DNA from: Chaetomium olivaceum
Lineage: Eukaryota; Ascomycota; Sordariomycetes; Sordariales; Chaetomiaceae
Reading direction: 5' to 3'
Assembly: GCA_039881045.1 (NCBI GenBank)
Contig: JAYWVB010000006.1
Coordinates: forward strand, 248,001-312,000
Length of the DNA: 64,000 nucleotides
Position 1 is the first letter of the stretch, and each line of letters starts with the position of its first letter. The notes beneath the pieces were generated by a model. The model was not told the DNA's origin, did no database searches, and saw only the letters and a program-made list of their open reading frames with translations. Shown piece by piece: positions 21,549-31,573 of the stretch. Made by a program: the position numbers and the translations under genes.

Positions 21549-24453
21549 ATGAGCACCAGCCGCATGGATGCAGGGCTTCCAGCGTATGTCCCGACTTCTT
21601 CCTACTACCTACAAGCCGACCCGACCTTTGGCCATTTGTCCCTGGGCTTCCGAGGCGGGCCATAGATGAGAAGATTGCTCGCTGACTTGACGTGATGCTA
21701 CAGCCAGCCGAACCTGCGAGTCACAGGTAACCAATCCATCGCGATCGGGATTCTCCCTGCAGCTCTTCCGCTAACCCGACCATGTAGTCATCGCCGCCGA
21801 TGGCTTATACAAGCGAGATGTCTTCCGTACGTGTCGCCACCTCATCAGAGAATCCGGTGGTTTTCAGTTGCTGATGTCGACGGCAGGCTTTCCCGACCCG
21901 TTTGCGGTCGCCACCATCAACGGTGAGCAGACCAAGACGACGCAGGTCTCCAAGCGAACATTGAGCCCGTATTGGAATGAGAGCTTCGACTTGTAAGCAT
22001 TCCTTCTACTCAATGGCCATATTCTGGACGTGAAGCTCACCCCCGATAATAGCAAGGTCAACGAGGATTGCATACTTGCTGTACAAGTTTTTGACCAGAA
22101 GAAGTTCAAGAAGAAGGATCAAGGTTTTCTTGGTGTCATCAATATTCGAGTAGGGGATGTGATTGAACTGGTCGCCGAATCTGACGGTATGGAAAGAACC
22201 GCTCACCCTCCTGCTTGGTCCCTGGCTCTTTTTCGTCCCAGCTAATGCGATGATTCCCTTTGTAGATCAGATGCTCACGCGAGACCTAAAGAAGTCGACT
22301 GACAACCTTGTGGTACACGGAAAACTCATCATCAACCTCTCCACCAATCTAGCAGCTCCCACCCGCGGGCCGCAAGCGTTGGCATCATCCAGCCGGCCCT
22401 CGCTCCTTAGCCCGCAGACTTCGACCATCTCCAACGGCGACCGCGCTTCTGAACGACCTTCATCAGCCATGTCAGGTCCGAACGGCACACCGACACTGGG
22501 CGGCACGCAATTGACCATTCCCCACCGCCCATCGAGTTTAGTATCGACGCAATCAACCACCGCGGCGCCCCCGCCTCCCGCGAACGGTGGGCAGCACCGG
22601 CAGCCGAGCAGCACGCTCAGCCCCTTTGAGGATTCACAGGGCCGGCTACCGGCTGGGTGGGAGCGTCGGGAGGACAATCTCGGGAGGACTTACTATGTCG
22701 ATCACAACACGAGAACGACGAGCTGGACCCGGCCGACGGGGTCGTCAGGGGCGGCCGAGGCGCGCGTGGCCGAAGCCAACACACAAGTCGAGCGGCAGAG
22801 ACACCAGAACCGCACGCTACCTGAGGATCGCACGGGATCGAACTCGCCCACACTGCAAGCACAGCAGCAGCAGGCGACCCAAGCGGCTAACGCCACCACC
22901 ATGATGCACACGGGGACCACAACTGCGGGGACAGGCGAGCTTCCGCCGGGCTGGGAGCAGAGGTGGACACCGGAAGGTAGGTCGTACTTTGTTGACCACA
23001 ACACCAGGACGACCACCTGGGTGGATCCGCGACGGCAGCAGTACATCCGGATGTACGGTGGGCAGAGCAGCACGAGTGGCAGTATCCAGCAGCAGCCGGT
23101 CTCGCAGCTTGGTCCCCTGCCTAGCGGGTGGGAGATGCGGTTGACGAACACGGCACGGGTCTACTTTGTCGACCACAACACCAAGACAACGACCTGGGAC
23201 GATCCCCGACTCCCGTCCTCGCTCGACCAGAACGTGCCGCAGTACAAGCGTGACTTCCGCAGGAAGTTGATCTACTTCCGGTCGCAGCCGGCCATGCGCA
23301 TCCTATCGGGCCAGTGTCATATCAAGGTCAGGCGGTCACATATCTTCGAGGATTCGTTTGCCGAGATCTCGCGGCAGTCGGCGACGGATCTCAAGAAGCG
23401 GCTGATGATCAAGTTCGACGGCGAGGACGGCCTGGACTACGGTGGTCTCTCTCGAGAATTTTTCTTCTTGCTTTCGCACGAGATGTTCAACCCCTTCTAC
23501 TGCCTCTTCGAGTACTCGGCACACGACAACTACACGCTCCAGATCAACCCGCACTCGGGCATCAACCCGGAGCATCTCAACTACTTCAAGTTCATCGGGC
23601 GGGTGGTCGGCCTCGCCATCTTCCACCGGCGTTTCCTCGACGCCTTCTTCATCGGGGCGCTGTACAAGATGGTGCTCGGCAAGAACGTGGTGCTGGCCGA
23701 CATGGAGGGTGTGGATGCCGACTTCCACCGGTCGCTGCAGTGGATGCTGGACAACGATATCTCGGGCGGCATTCTCGAGCAGACCTTCTCGACCGAGGAC
23801 GAGCGGTTCGGCGTCATCACGGTCGAGGATTTGATTCCGAACGGGCGCAACATCGACGTGACTAACGACAACAAGAAGGAGTACGTCGACCTGATGGTCA
23901 AGTGGCGGATCCAGAAGCGCATCGCCGAGCAGTTTGAGGCCTTCAAGGAGGGCTTCCAGGACCTGATCCCGCAGGACCTCATCAACGTGTTTGACGAGCG
24001 CGAGCTCGAGCTGCTGATTGGCGGTATCGCCGAGATCGATGTCGACGACTGGAAGAAGCACACCGACTATCGCGGCTACACCGAGTCGGACGAGGTCATC
24101 CAGTTCTTCTGGCAGACGGTGCGCTCGTGGGACGGCGAGCAGAAGTCGCGCTTGCTGCAGTTCACCACGGGCACGTCCCGGATTCCGGTCAACGGGTTCA
24201 AGGATCTGCAGGGTAGTGACGGGCCGAGACGGTTTACGATTGAGAAGGCGGGTGAGATTGGGAATCTGCCCAAGGCACACACTTGGTGAGTTTTTATTTT
24301 GTCATTTGATGTTACTCATATGAGGACATAATGTGCTAACGTTCTGTGTCTAGCTTCAACCGCCTGGATCTTCCTCCATATAAGAACCTGGAGATGCTGC
24401 AGGGCAAGTTGACGATGGCGGTAGAAGAGACTATGGGTTTCGGGCAGGAGTAA
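21549..24453 (+). CDS. RSP5: NEDD4-family HECT ubiquitin ligase Rsp5 (C2–WW–WW–WW–HECT)
   Basis: E3 ligase that ubiquitinates membrane transporters and other PY-motif proteins (HulA in Aspergillus). Seven exons (21549–21583, 21704–21726, 21788–21826, 21887–21992, 22053–22186, 22266–24285, 24354–24453) give 818 residues. The C2 domain (LRVTVIAADGLYKRDVF … DPFAVATINGEQ … LSPYWNESFDF) is built from five short exons; a Ser/Thr/Pro linker follows. Three WW domains are near residues 237, 337 and 397, each with W…YYVDHNTRTT or YFVDHNT signatures. The HECT domain begins at about 460. Its active-site Cys sits in LPKAHTCFNRLDLP at residue 786, and its codon (TG|C) is split by the last intron. The frame is intact. 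The C-terminus GFGQE matches Rsp5. Confidence 0.96.
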
Positions 24454-25546
24454 AATCACGGCGGGCTGGTTATGGATACGGTGCCTTTCCCACACGGGTA
24501 CCCTAGTGTTTTTGCATCTTTTGATGGTGTTGCGTCGGCCGTGGTGTTTTTTTTTTACCCACTTTACTATTTACGTCCCTCCCTGGTACCGTAACCATCG
24601 TTCGTTCTGTTCTGTCTGTGTGAACAGGGTCTTCCTTCTTGCGAGCAATGCTGTACATAGATGGATGGGGGATGGGTGGATGGGTGGGTGGATGACGACG
24701 GGGGGGGGCTTTGTTCGGCGCCAGTCTGCTGCCACGTATGTCTTCGATACGTTTCGCTGGAACACGTAGGTAAAGTGGTGGTGGGTTCCCAGTACCGTAC
24801 CGAGTTGCCGCATTACTGGGACGGAAGCAATGCAGCGCAGCGGCGGTAGGTTGTGTTGAAGTATACACTCTCTTGAAGGCTGGCACGGGGGAAGGGGGGT
24901 GGATGGTGGATGGTGGGTGGAGGAGTCGCGTGGCGTTCTTTTTACATAGGATAAGTAGCAATGGCGGGAAGTACGATAGTAACTTGCGTGCGTGTTTTTG
25001 TTCATTTGTGCCCTTGTGTCCTTCTCATGATTTTAAGGACCTCTTGTGTTATCGTGAAGATGCGCGTGAGTGGCGAAGGGGGTCCTTCGGCGGCACGGCG
25101 GTTAAGCCCATCCTACATCTTATGCTGTATGTATGTATGTATGTACGTACCAAGTACACTAATGCGTGCCCATCGGATGGTTCCACGACAGCGGATATGG
25201 ATACCTCCTGTATGTACCTTACCCCCTGACTCGCTCGCTCCCCGATTCGATTCCCGTCCCGATTAGATAGGGCACCGCCCGGCCCGCGAATCGGGCTTCC
25301 GGAGCCGGGACCGGCCGTGGATCTCTTCTCTTTTGAGGTGACCGCTTCTTGCTTTTGAGCTTTCAACAACAGTCTGAACTCTGAAAGTCAAAACCACCAA
25401 ACCCATATTCATTCATATTCTTAAGATCTCATCTTGCCATCTCCCTAACCCGGCCGACTGGTCTCAACTCCACTTAACCCGACCATACCCAGTGCCTAAA
25501 AAAGAAAAAAAAGGGGAGGAAAAAAGAAAAACCGAATAAAGCATCA
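24454..25546. other. Intergenic between RSP5 and the amidohydrolase gene
   Basis: Low-complexity G-rich repeats (GGATG/GGGTG units, 24660–24710), a (GTAT)n tract and A-rich sequence just before the amidohydrolase ATG. No gene is supported. Confidence 0.5.
25127..25150 (+). repeat. GTAT/GTAC tetranucleotide tract
   Basis: Four GTAT units followed by two GTAC units; a simple microsatellite. Confidence 0.85.
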
Positions 25547-27588
25547 ATGACAACCACCCCCCAATCCCAATCCTCACCCACCCTCCGATGGGCCCTCCGC
25601 CTCTCCCTCCTCGCAGGCGGCGTCGCTGTCGTCCTCAGCCTGCAGCCGCATCTCTTACCCCAGGGTAGCAGCATCTTCAGCCAGGCTGCACCCCCGCCCT
25701 CACCTTCGCCGGCCACTGGTGACGGGGACGGTGGTGTGCAGACTTATTGCTACCAGTCTGTTCGCACCTCCGCCATCTCGGTTGCTGTGGACGGGCCGCA
25801 GCCGGATTGCTTCTCCGTCTCTGCCGAAGGGCTGTTCACGCGGGTGTTTTCGTCCTCCTCCTCCTCCTCCGCAGACGGCGAGAACGGTGAGGGAGTGGGA
25901 GTGGATATCCGGCCGGGGTATGTCCTCCCCGGGCTGTGGGACGGCCACGGCCATCTGATACCCTACGGCGAGTTCCTGCACTCGGCCGACTTGTTTGGGG
26001 CCGCGTCGCCTGCGGAGGTGAGAGCGAGGTTGAGGGCGTATTTGGAGAAGAATCCGGGGGTTGGGACTAAGGGGGAGTGGGTGAGGGGGATCGGGTGGGA
26101 TCAGATGGTTATGGGGGGGATGCCGGTTGCGGTGGGTTTTTCTTTTATTATTATCTATCTTCTCGTTTTATTTCCTTTTGGGGGGGAGGAGATGGCTTGC
26201 TGACGCTGTGAATGGTAGGATATGCTCGAGGAGGATGAGTTGCTGAAGGGGAAATACTTCATGCTCGACCGGGTCGACGTGCACTGCACGTGGGTGTCCA
26301 AGGCCGTGCTGGATCTGTTGCCGGAGGACCTCCCCGAGGAGGTGCCCGGGGGCGAGATTGTGAGGACCCCGGCATGGGCGTGTTCTGCGACAATGCCATG
26401 GAGTTGGTCACGTCGCTGTGGCCCAAGCCGAGCAAGGAGCGGAAGATGACCTTTGTGGTATCCGCCATGAAGGAGCTGCACAAGGTTGGCCTGGTCGGCA
26501 TGCATGATGCGGGTGCGCTGCCGGCCGACATCGCCATGTATGATGAGATGAGCCGGACAGAGGACTGGACGCTCAGGGTGTATTCCATGCTGGAGTGCCC
26601 CGAGCGAAACACCTTCTGCCCCGACGAGGCCGTCAAGGTGGAACATCCCGACGGTATGCTCTCGGTCAGGAGTGTGAAGCTCTTTGCGGGTAAGAACAAC
26701 CAACCCCTTAACTACCCCTGCCCCCATTTGCTAACCCCAACAGACGGCGCCCTCGGAAGCTGGGGCAGCGCCATGATCGAGCCCTACTCGGACCGCCCCG
26801 ACACCTCCGGCTCGCTGCTCGTCAACGCCTCCACGCTCACCTCGCTCGCCCGCTCCTGGTCCGCCGCCGGCTTCCAAGTCAACATCCACGCCATCGGCGA
26901 CCTGGCCAACCGGCTCGCCATCGACGCCCTCGAAGCCGCCCTGCGCGACCTCTGCCCCGAAGACGACGACCACCACCACCACCACAACAACGACCTCGCA
27001 ACCTGCCAATCCCGCCACCGCTTCCGCATCGAGCACTCCCAAATCATCCACCCGACCGACCAGACACGCATGCACGCCCTCGGCATCATTCCCTCCATCC
27101 AGCCCACCCACGCCACCTCGGACATGGCCTACGCGACGCTGCGCCTCGGCGCCGAGCGCACCCGCACCGAGGCCTACCGCATGCGCTCGCTGCTGCCCGC
27201 GAGCCCGATCCTAGGCAGCGACTTCCCCGTCGAGCCGCCCAACCCCTTTGAGGGCATCTATGCGGCCGTGACGCGCAAGAGCCCGCGCACGGGGGCCGGG
27301 CCGCCCGGGTTTGAGGGGGGTTGGCATGTGGAGGAGGCGTTGACGGTGGAGGAGGCGCTGGATGGGTTTACGAGGAGCGTGGCGAGGGGCGCGTTTTGGG
27401 AGGGGAAGGCCGGGGTGATCGGGGAGGGCGCGTTTGCGGATTGGGTCGTGTTGGATGAGGATGTTATGGCGGTGGGCAAGGAGGAGTTGAGGGGGTTAAG
27501 GGTGAGGGAGACGTGGGTTGGGGGGAGGAGGGTGTATGCGAGGGAGGCGGAGACGGAGGGTGGGGAGGGGGAAAGGGAGGATTTGTAG
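25547..27588 (+). CDS. Membrane-anchored amidohydrolase, family 3 (YtcJ-like); one frameshift
   Basis: Zinc-dependent amidohydrolase of the YtcJ/AepA group; substrate unknown. Exons are 25547–26131, 26219–26689 and 26744–27588, about 633 residues after one correction. A basic N-terminus precedes a hydrophobic helix (LSLLAGGVAVVLSL, about residues 19–32), suggesting a signal anchor with the enzyme in the secretory lumen or outside the cell. Metal-site elements are GHGHLIPYGEF (His-X-His), VKLFADGALGSWG, NIHAIGDLANR (His), FRIEHSQII (His) and LGSDFPVEPPNPFEGIY (Asp). Around 26363–26366 the frame changes by one missing G (GTGAGGACC), after GGEIVR and before DPGMGVFCDNAM. An odd DDDHHHHHNND stretch at about 26960 probably lies in a surface loop. 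It converges on the nitronate monooxygenase gene, 122 bases away. Confidence 0.85.
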
Positions 27589-27710
27589 ATGGCGGTTGAT
27601 GATTTCTAAATGACGGGGGGTGGTTTAAAGGAGTTATTTGAGACGGCCATAGTTTAAAAAGTGTAGATAAATAGATATTGCATTTCCTGCGTAGGATTTT
27701 CCAAGGCACG

Positions 27711-29301
27711 TTAGATCGCAGAGTGAAGTCTTTTGATCGTCTTCAGGGCATCTTCTCTCGCCTGCTTCACGATCTCTCCGGCGGGCCGAACATCTTTGAC
27801 CAAGCCAACACCGGTGCCCCTGGAAAGTGTCAGTAACAGACCGGCTGGTGAAGACCAAAAAAACTACGCACACCCAAGTGATCTTCCGGGACGTGTCTCC
27901 GGCGGTGTCCGCCTCCTTGAACAGCCGTATGTTCTCTTCGAGGGGCATGCCTGCGACATGGTCTTGCCACGACTTTCCGATCAACCCTCTTCCGTCGTAG
28001 ATGTCGGGCCAGATGGCGGTGCTCTGGATGTCGTCGAGGAGGGGCGTCCTATGCAGTCTCAGCTAGCCAAACTTGGGGCGGGTGGTTTTAGGTGACCTAC
28101 TTGACAGTGGATGGCCCGCCGTCAGTCGCCTCAAGGATGAGTTTCTTGCGGAACTCGGGCGTCCACGCTTCTTCCGCGGCGATGAACTAAGCAGGTCAGG
28201 TCAGCACCACTCCTCCACTAACACAACAAGACCACAAGCCAGCAAACATACCCTCGTGCCCATCACCACCGCCTCGGCCCCTATTAACTGTTGTCAGCAT
28301 CCCAGCCTTCCAACCCCCCATAAAGAGAGAAGATATAAGAGAGAGACAAGCAGAGAGAGAGAACCCACCCAACGCCAAAGCAGCCGCCACCCCCCGTCCA
28401 TCCACAACCCCCCCGCCGCCACCACCACCACCTCCCGCTCCCCCGCCTCCTCAGCAAGCCAATCCACAACCTCGGGCACCAAGCTCACCACCCCGGCCCC
28501 GCCCACAAACTGATGGCCCCCCGCATCCACCCCTGCACCACCACGCCATCCACCCCATCTTCTACAGCCTGCCTCGCCGCAGCCACCGTGCCGACCTGAC
28601 AAAAGACCACAAACCCCTCCGCTTTCAGCACACCCACCACCTCACGCACCGCGCCTGAGGCGAGATCGTTGGGGAGCGGGGCGAAGAGCCAGATTATGGT
28701 GGGCCGGTGCGTGAGCAACAGGGGGAGTGTGGTGGTGAGGAAGGAGGCGGCGAAGGAGGGATGGCTGAGGATGAAGCCTACTCCGACAGGGAGGGGGGTG
28801 GTGGTTTCTGAGGAGGGAGGGGGGAGGTTGAGGATGGTGCGGGCGGTGGTTAGTTCTTTGGCGAGGGCGGTGAGTTCTGAGAAAGAGAAGGGAAAAAAGG
28901 GGGGGAGTGGTTAGTTGTGGGTGTCTAGCTAGTGGGTGGTTTGGGCTGGCTTAGGGTGCGGTTGGGGTGCGGTTGGGTTGATGGGTTGAGTTAAGGGGGA
29001 GGAGGATGGGGGGTTGCTGAGTGGTGGTGTGGAAAGGGGTAGCGTTATGACGTACGAGGGGAATCGGGGTTGAAGTTGAAGCCACCGGGGACAATTCCTT
29101 TTATTGCTGTGTTAGCTTTAAAACTGTATAAACCAAACCGGCTGGGCCGGGAAGAAAAGTGGACTTACCAATGCCCCCTGCTTTGGAGACTTCTGCTGCG
29201 AGGGTGCCGTTGGAGGTCCCTAGCATTGGGGCGCTGATAATGATGGGATGCTGAGCCTGGGGGAACCAGGTCTTAAGCTTGTTGCGGGTTTGTTGTGCCA
29301 T
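27711..29301 (-). CDS. Nitronate monooxygenase / 2-nitropropane dioxygenase; two frameshifts
   Basis: FMN-dependent enzyme that oxidises alkyl nitronates such as propionate-3-nitronate. Seven exons (29301–29169, 29097–29056, 28876–28369, 28280–28252, 28186–28101, 28048–27872, 27819–27711) encode about 361 residues. Family signatures: IISAPMLGTSN at the start, PGGFNF, DGVVVQG followed by DAGGHQ (the substrate and flavin loop), then VAAALALGAEAVVMGTRFIA for phosphate binding. In exon 3 the frame changes twice, each time by one missing base in a C/G run (28530–28533 and 28408–28414). The conserved sequence continues in the new frame on both sides. With two bases restored the exon total is a whole number of codons. 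Exon 4 is only 29 nt. No targeting signal is evident. Confidence 0.85.
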
Positions 29302-29933
29302 TTTGACCGTGGGTTTGGTGACTCTATCTGATGTGATGTTTGTAAGTGTGGATTTGTCTACTTAGTGAGGGTGAGATGAAGTGGATATATAGTCCGAGGG
29401 GCTGATGCGGAGAAGCGGCTTACATACAAGTCGAAGTGACATCGGGGGTCAACTCCTCGGTAATCAGCCGTGGTAAACACAATCCTTCCGAGCAGACATC
29501 ACCCAATCAACGTAGCAAGGTGGCACAGCATCCATGACGGGGAATGTTCACTGGTATATCTACAATTGTGGGAATCGGTATGCGAGTCCGACTGTGTATT
29601 TCTCGCCCCAACAGCGGGCCAAGAAACACATGGATTCAGTGACCTCGTCATCCTGTACATGTACATACACCGCCCTCCTATTGCTAGGTCGCTGTACCGC
29701 CATCTTATCCTACTGTCCAATGCCCCCGTGTCCTATGCCTGGATCCGTCTACCGCACCATGCAACCATCTGGGTATTCGTTCGTAAGGCCTCTTGCTCGG
29801 TTCCAACACCAAGTGTCGTCTCGAGTCGTGAGGTATGCAAAGGGAAAGAAAAACAAAGAAAAAGAATAAAAAACAAAAGGTACTGAGTACACGCCGGGGG
29901 GCAGTTTGACGGGTCGTCTCTCTCAAAGCCCCG
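29302..29933. other. Intergenic, nitronate monooxygenase promoter and SPX-gene 3' end
   Basis: Minus-strand T-rich sequence at about 29835–29880 follows the SPX-gene stop and suits a 3' end. The remainder should include the nitronate monooxygenase promoter. No other gene is seen. Confidence 0.5.
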
Positions 29934-31573
29934 TCATGTCCGGGCATTCCCCATCACCAGCACCAGCAAAATGCCATCAGCCACGCACACCACCACAAAC
30001 GCCGACCAGACAGCCAACCTCCCCACCAGCCCCAGCTTGTCCGTCCGCGAACTTGTCATGCACAGACCGCCACACGCCAGCCCAAGACTGGCCATAATCC
30101 CGAGGATGACACCGGCATCGACCTCGAGCCGCATCTTCTGGCGGCCGGCGACGATCAGCACGGCGGCGATGCCCATCAGCACGAACGCGGTCCCGTAGCA
30201 ACCCCACGTCCCCCACCGTAGCACCCGCTCCCGGTACCGTACGACGCGCTGGTCCTCGATGCTGGGCAGCGCGCCGCGTAATGTGTGCTGTAGCCAGACG
30301 GGAACATCTGATCGTCCGAAGAGGACGTGTAGCCCCGGTTGATGGAGCCGCGGCGGCTGTGGCCGTTGGACGCTTGCCGCGAAGACGCGGTCCGGTCGTC
30401 GTCCATATCCGTGTCGGTCGTGTTGGTGTTGGTCCCGCCATGGGGGCTGTTGAAGTAGCTTAGTTCTGGCGGGGTGCTGGTTGAGCCGTAGCCGTTGGTG
30501 GCGTGGTTGGGAAGGAGGGGACCACGCTCAAGATTGGCGGCTGGAGAGTCCGGCTCGGGGTGGAAGGATATCCAGGCGGTTAATTTAGTGATGGGTTTTG
30601 ATAAGAAAACCCCGAGGGTTTTGAGACCCGGGAAGCTGTTGTCCTGGTTGGGGTCGATATAGATAGCGTACTGGTCGTCGCCATTGCGATCGAAGTCGCC
30701 TGCTTCGCTGCCGTACTCGTATTCGTTCCAATACCCCGCGGCCGATTGCGATTCTGTGGCGACGATCGTCTCGCTCGGCGAGAGCTGCGCAGTAGACGGA
30801 CGGGAGCGTTGGGATTCGGGTTCTGGCAAGCCGACGCCACCGGCGGGCAAGGCCGCATGCAATGTCTGTAGCAAATCATCGTGCAGTGACTGCAGTTGGG
30901 CGAAGTCGCGCTTGGTGAAACTCTTGGGATGGGACAAGATGTTCTCTTTGAAGCGCGCTCCCAACGTCGACGAGCCAGTCCATTTTCTGTACTTCTTAAG
31001 AATCTTGCGAAAGGCGACCACTTGGGCGTTGACGAAGCGCTGCAGAGACTTGATGTCGTCGCCGCATTGCAACAGTATCTGCTCGAATTTGGCGAACCGT
31101 TGCCGCCGTTTTAGGGACATGCGGTTCCGCCCGGAGGTTGCGCATCGTAGTATCAACCGGTGTATTTGGCTCGAAAGGTGCTCTGTGACATGGCGTGGCG
31201 TTAGTTACTTGGTTGGCGTTCGCAAGCGTTAAACTTTAAAAACACATACGCAGTCGCCTTCCAATCTCGTCGGCCTTGCTCGAGACAAACAACTCGACCC
31301 GGTCGTGCTGGCGGCACAGTTCCTCATAGAAGTCATCTTCGAACTTGTGGAGAGCCGTGTTTGGGCGGCCCGGTATCGCTATGGCCCTGGCTTGGTCCTT
31401 GGTCGTGTGCACCTTGATGTGATGCTTTAGCGAATTGTAGTCGATATTATCTAAGACACGGACGCATTGACGTTAGCGACAACCATCCCGACGTCATTCA
31501 CTTCCCAACGGTTAGACATACGAAGGCTCCATTGTGGCACAGACTCCTTTTCGAACTGTTCGCCGTATTTCAT
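29934..31573 (-). CDS. SPX-domain membrane protein of the VTC type (Vtc5-like); one frameshift
   Basis: Probable accessory subunit of the vacuolar polyphosphate polymerase (VTC) complex or a related SPX sensor. Exons 31573–31522, 31450–31250 and 31182–29934 encode about 500 residues. The N-terminus MKYGEQFEKESVPQWSL and HNIDYNSLKHHIKVHTTKDQ are SPX landmarks. The third SPX helix pair (QRFVNAQVVAFRKILKKYRK) carries the Lys cluster that binds inositol pyrophosphates, followed by the WTGSSTLGARF stretch. A Ser/Thr/Asn-rich linker leads to a C-terminal block of three membrane helices (from VLRWGTWGCYGTAFVLMGIA onward, DUF202-like). The last exon changes frame at 30287–30290 by one missing base, just before that block. 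There is no polymerase core, so it resembles Vtc5 rather than Vtc2–4. Vtc1 is also in this window, 27 kb away. Confidence 0.78.

Noticed and set aside
23336..24280. 314-codon minus-strand frame
   Set aside because: Mirror of the HECT domain of RSP5, with His/Leu/Val-rich composition typical of antisense frames.
25547..31573. Amidohydrolase, nitronate monooxygenase and SPX gene as a metabolic cluster
   Set aside because: No backbone enzyme, transporter or regulator accompanies them, and the neighbours are housekeeping genes.
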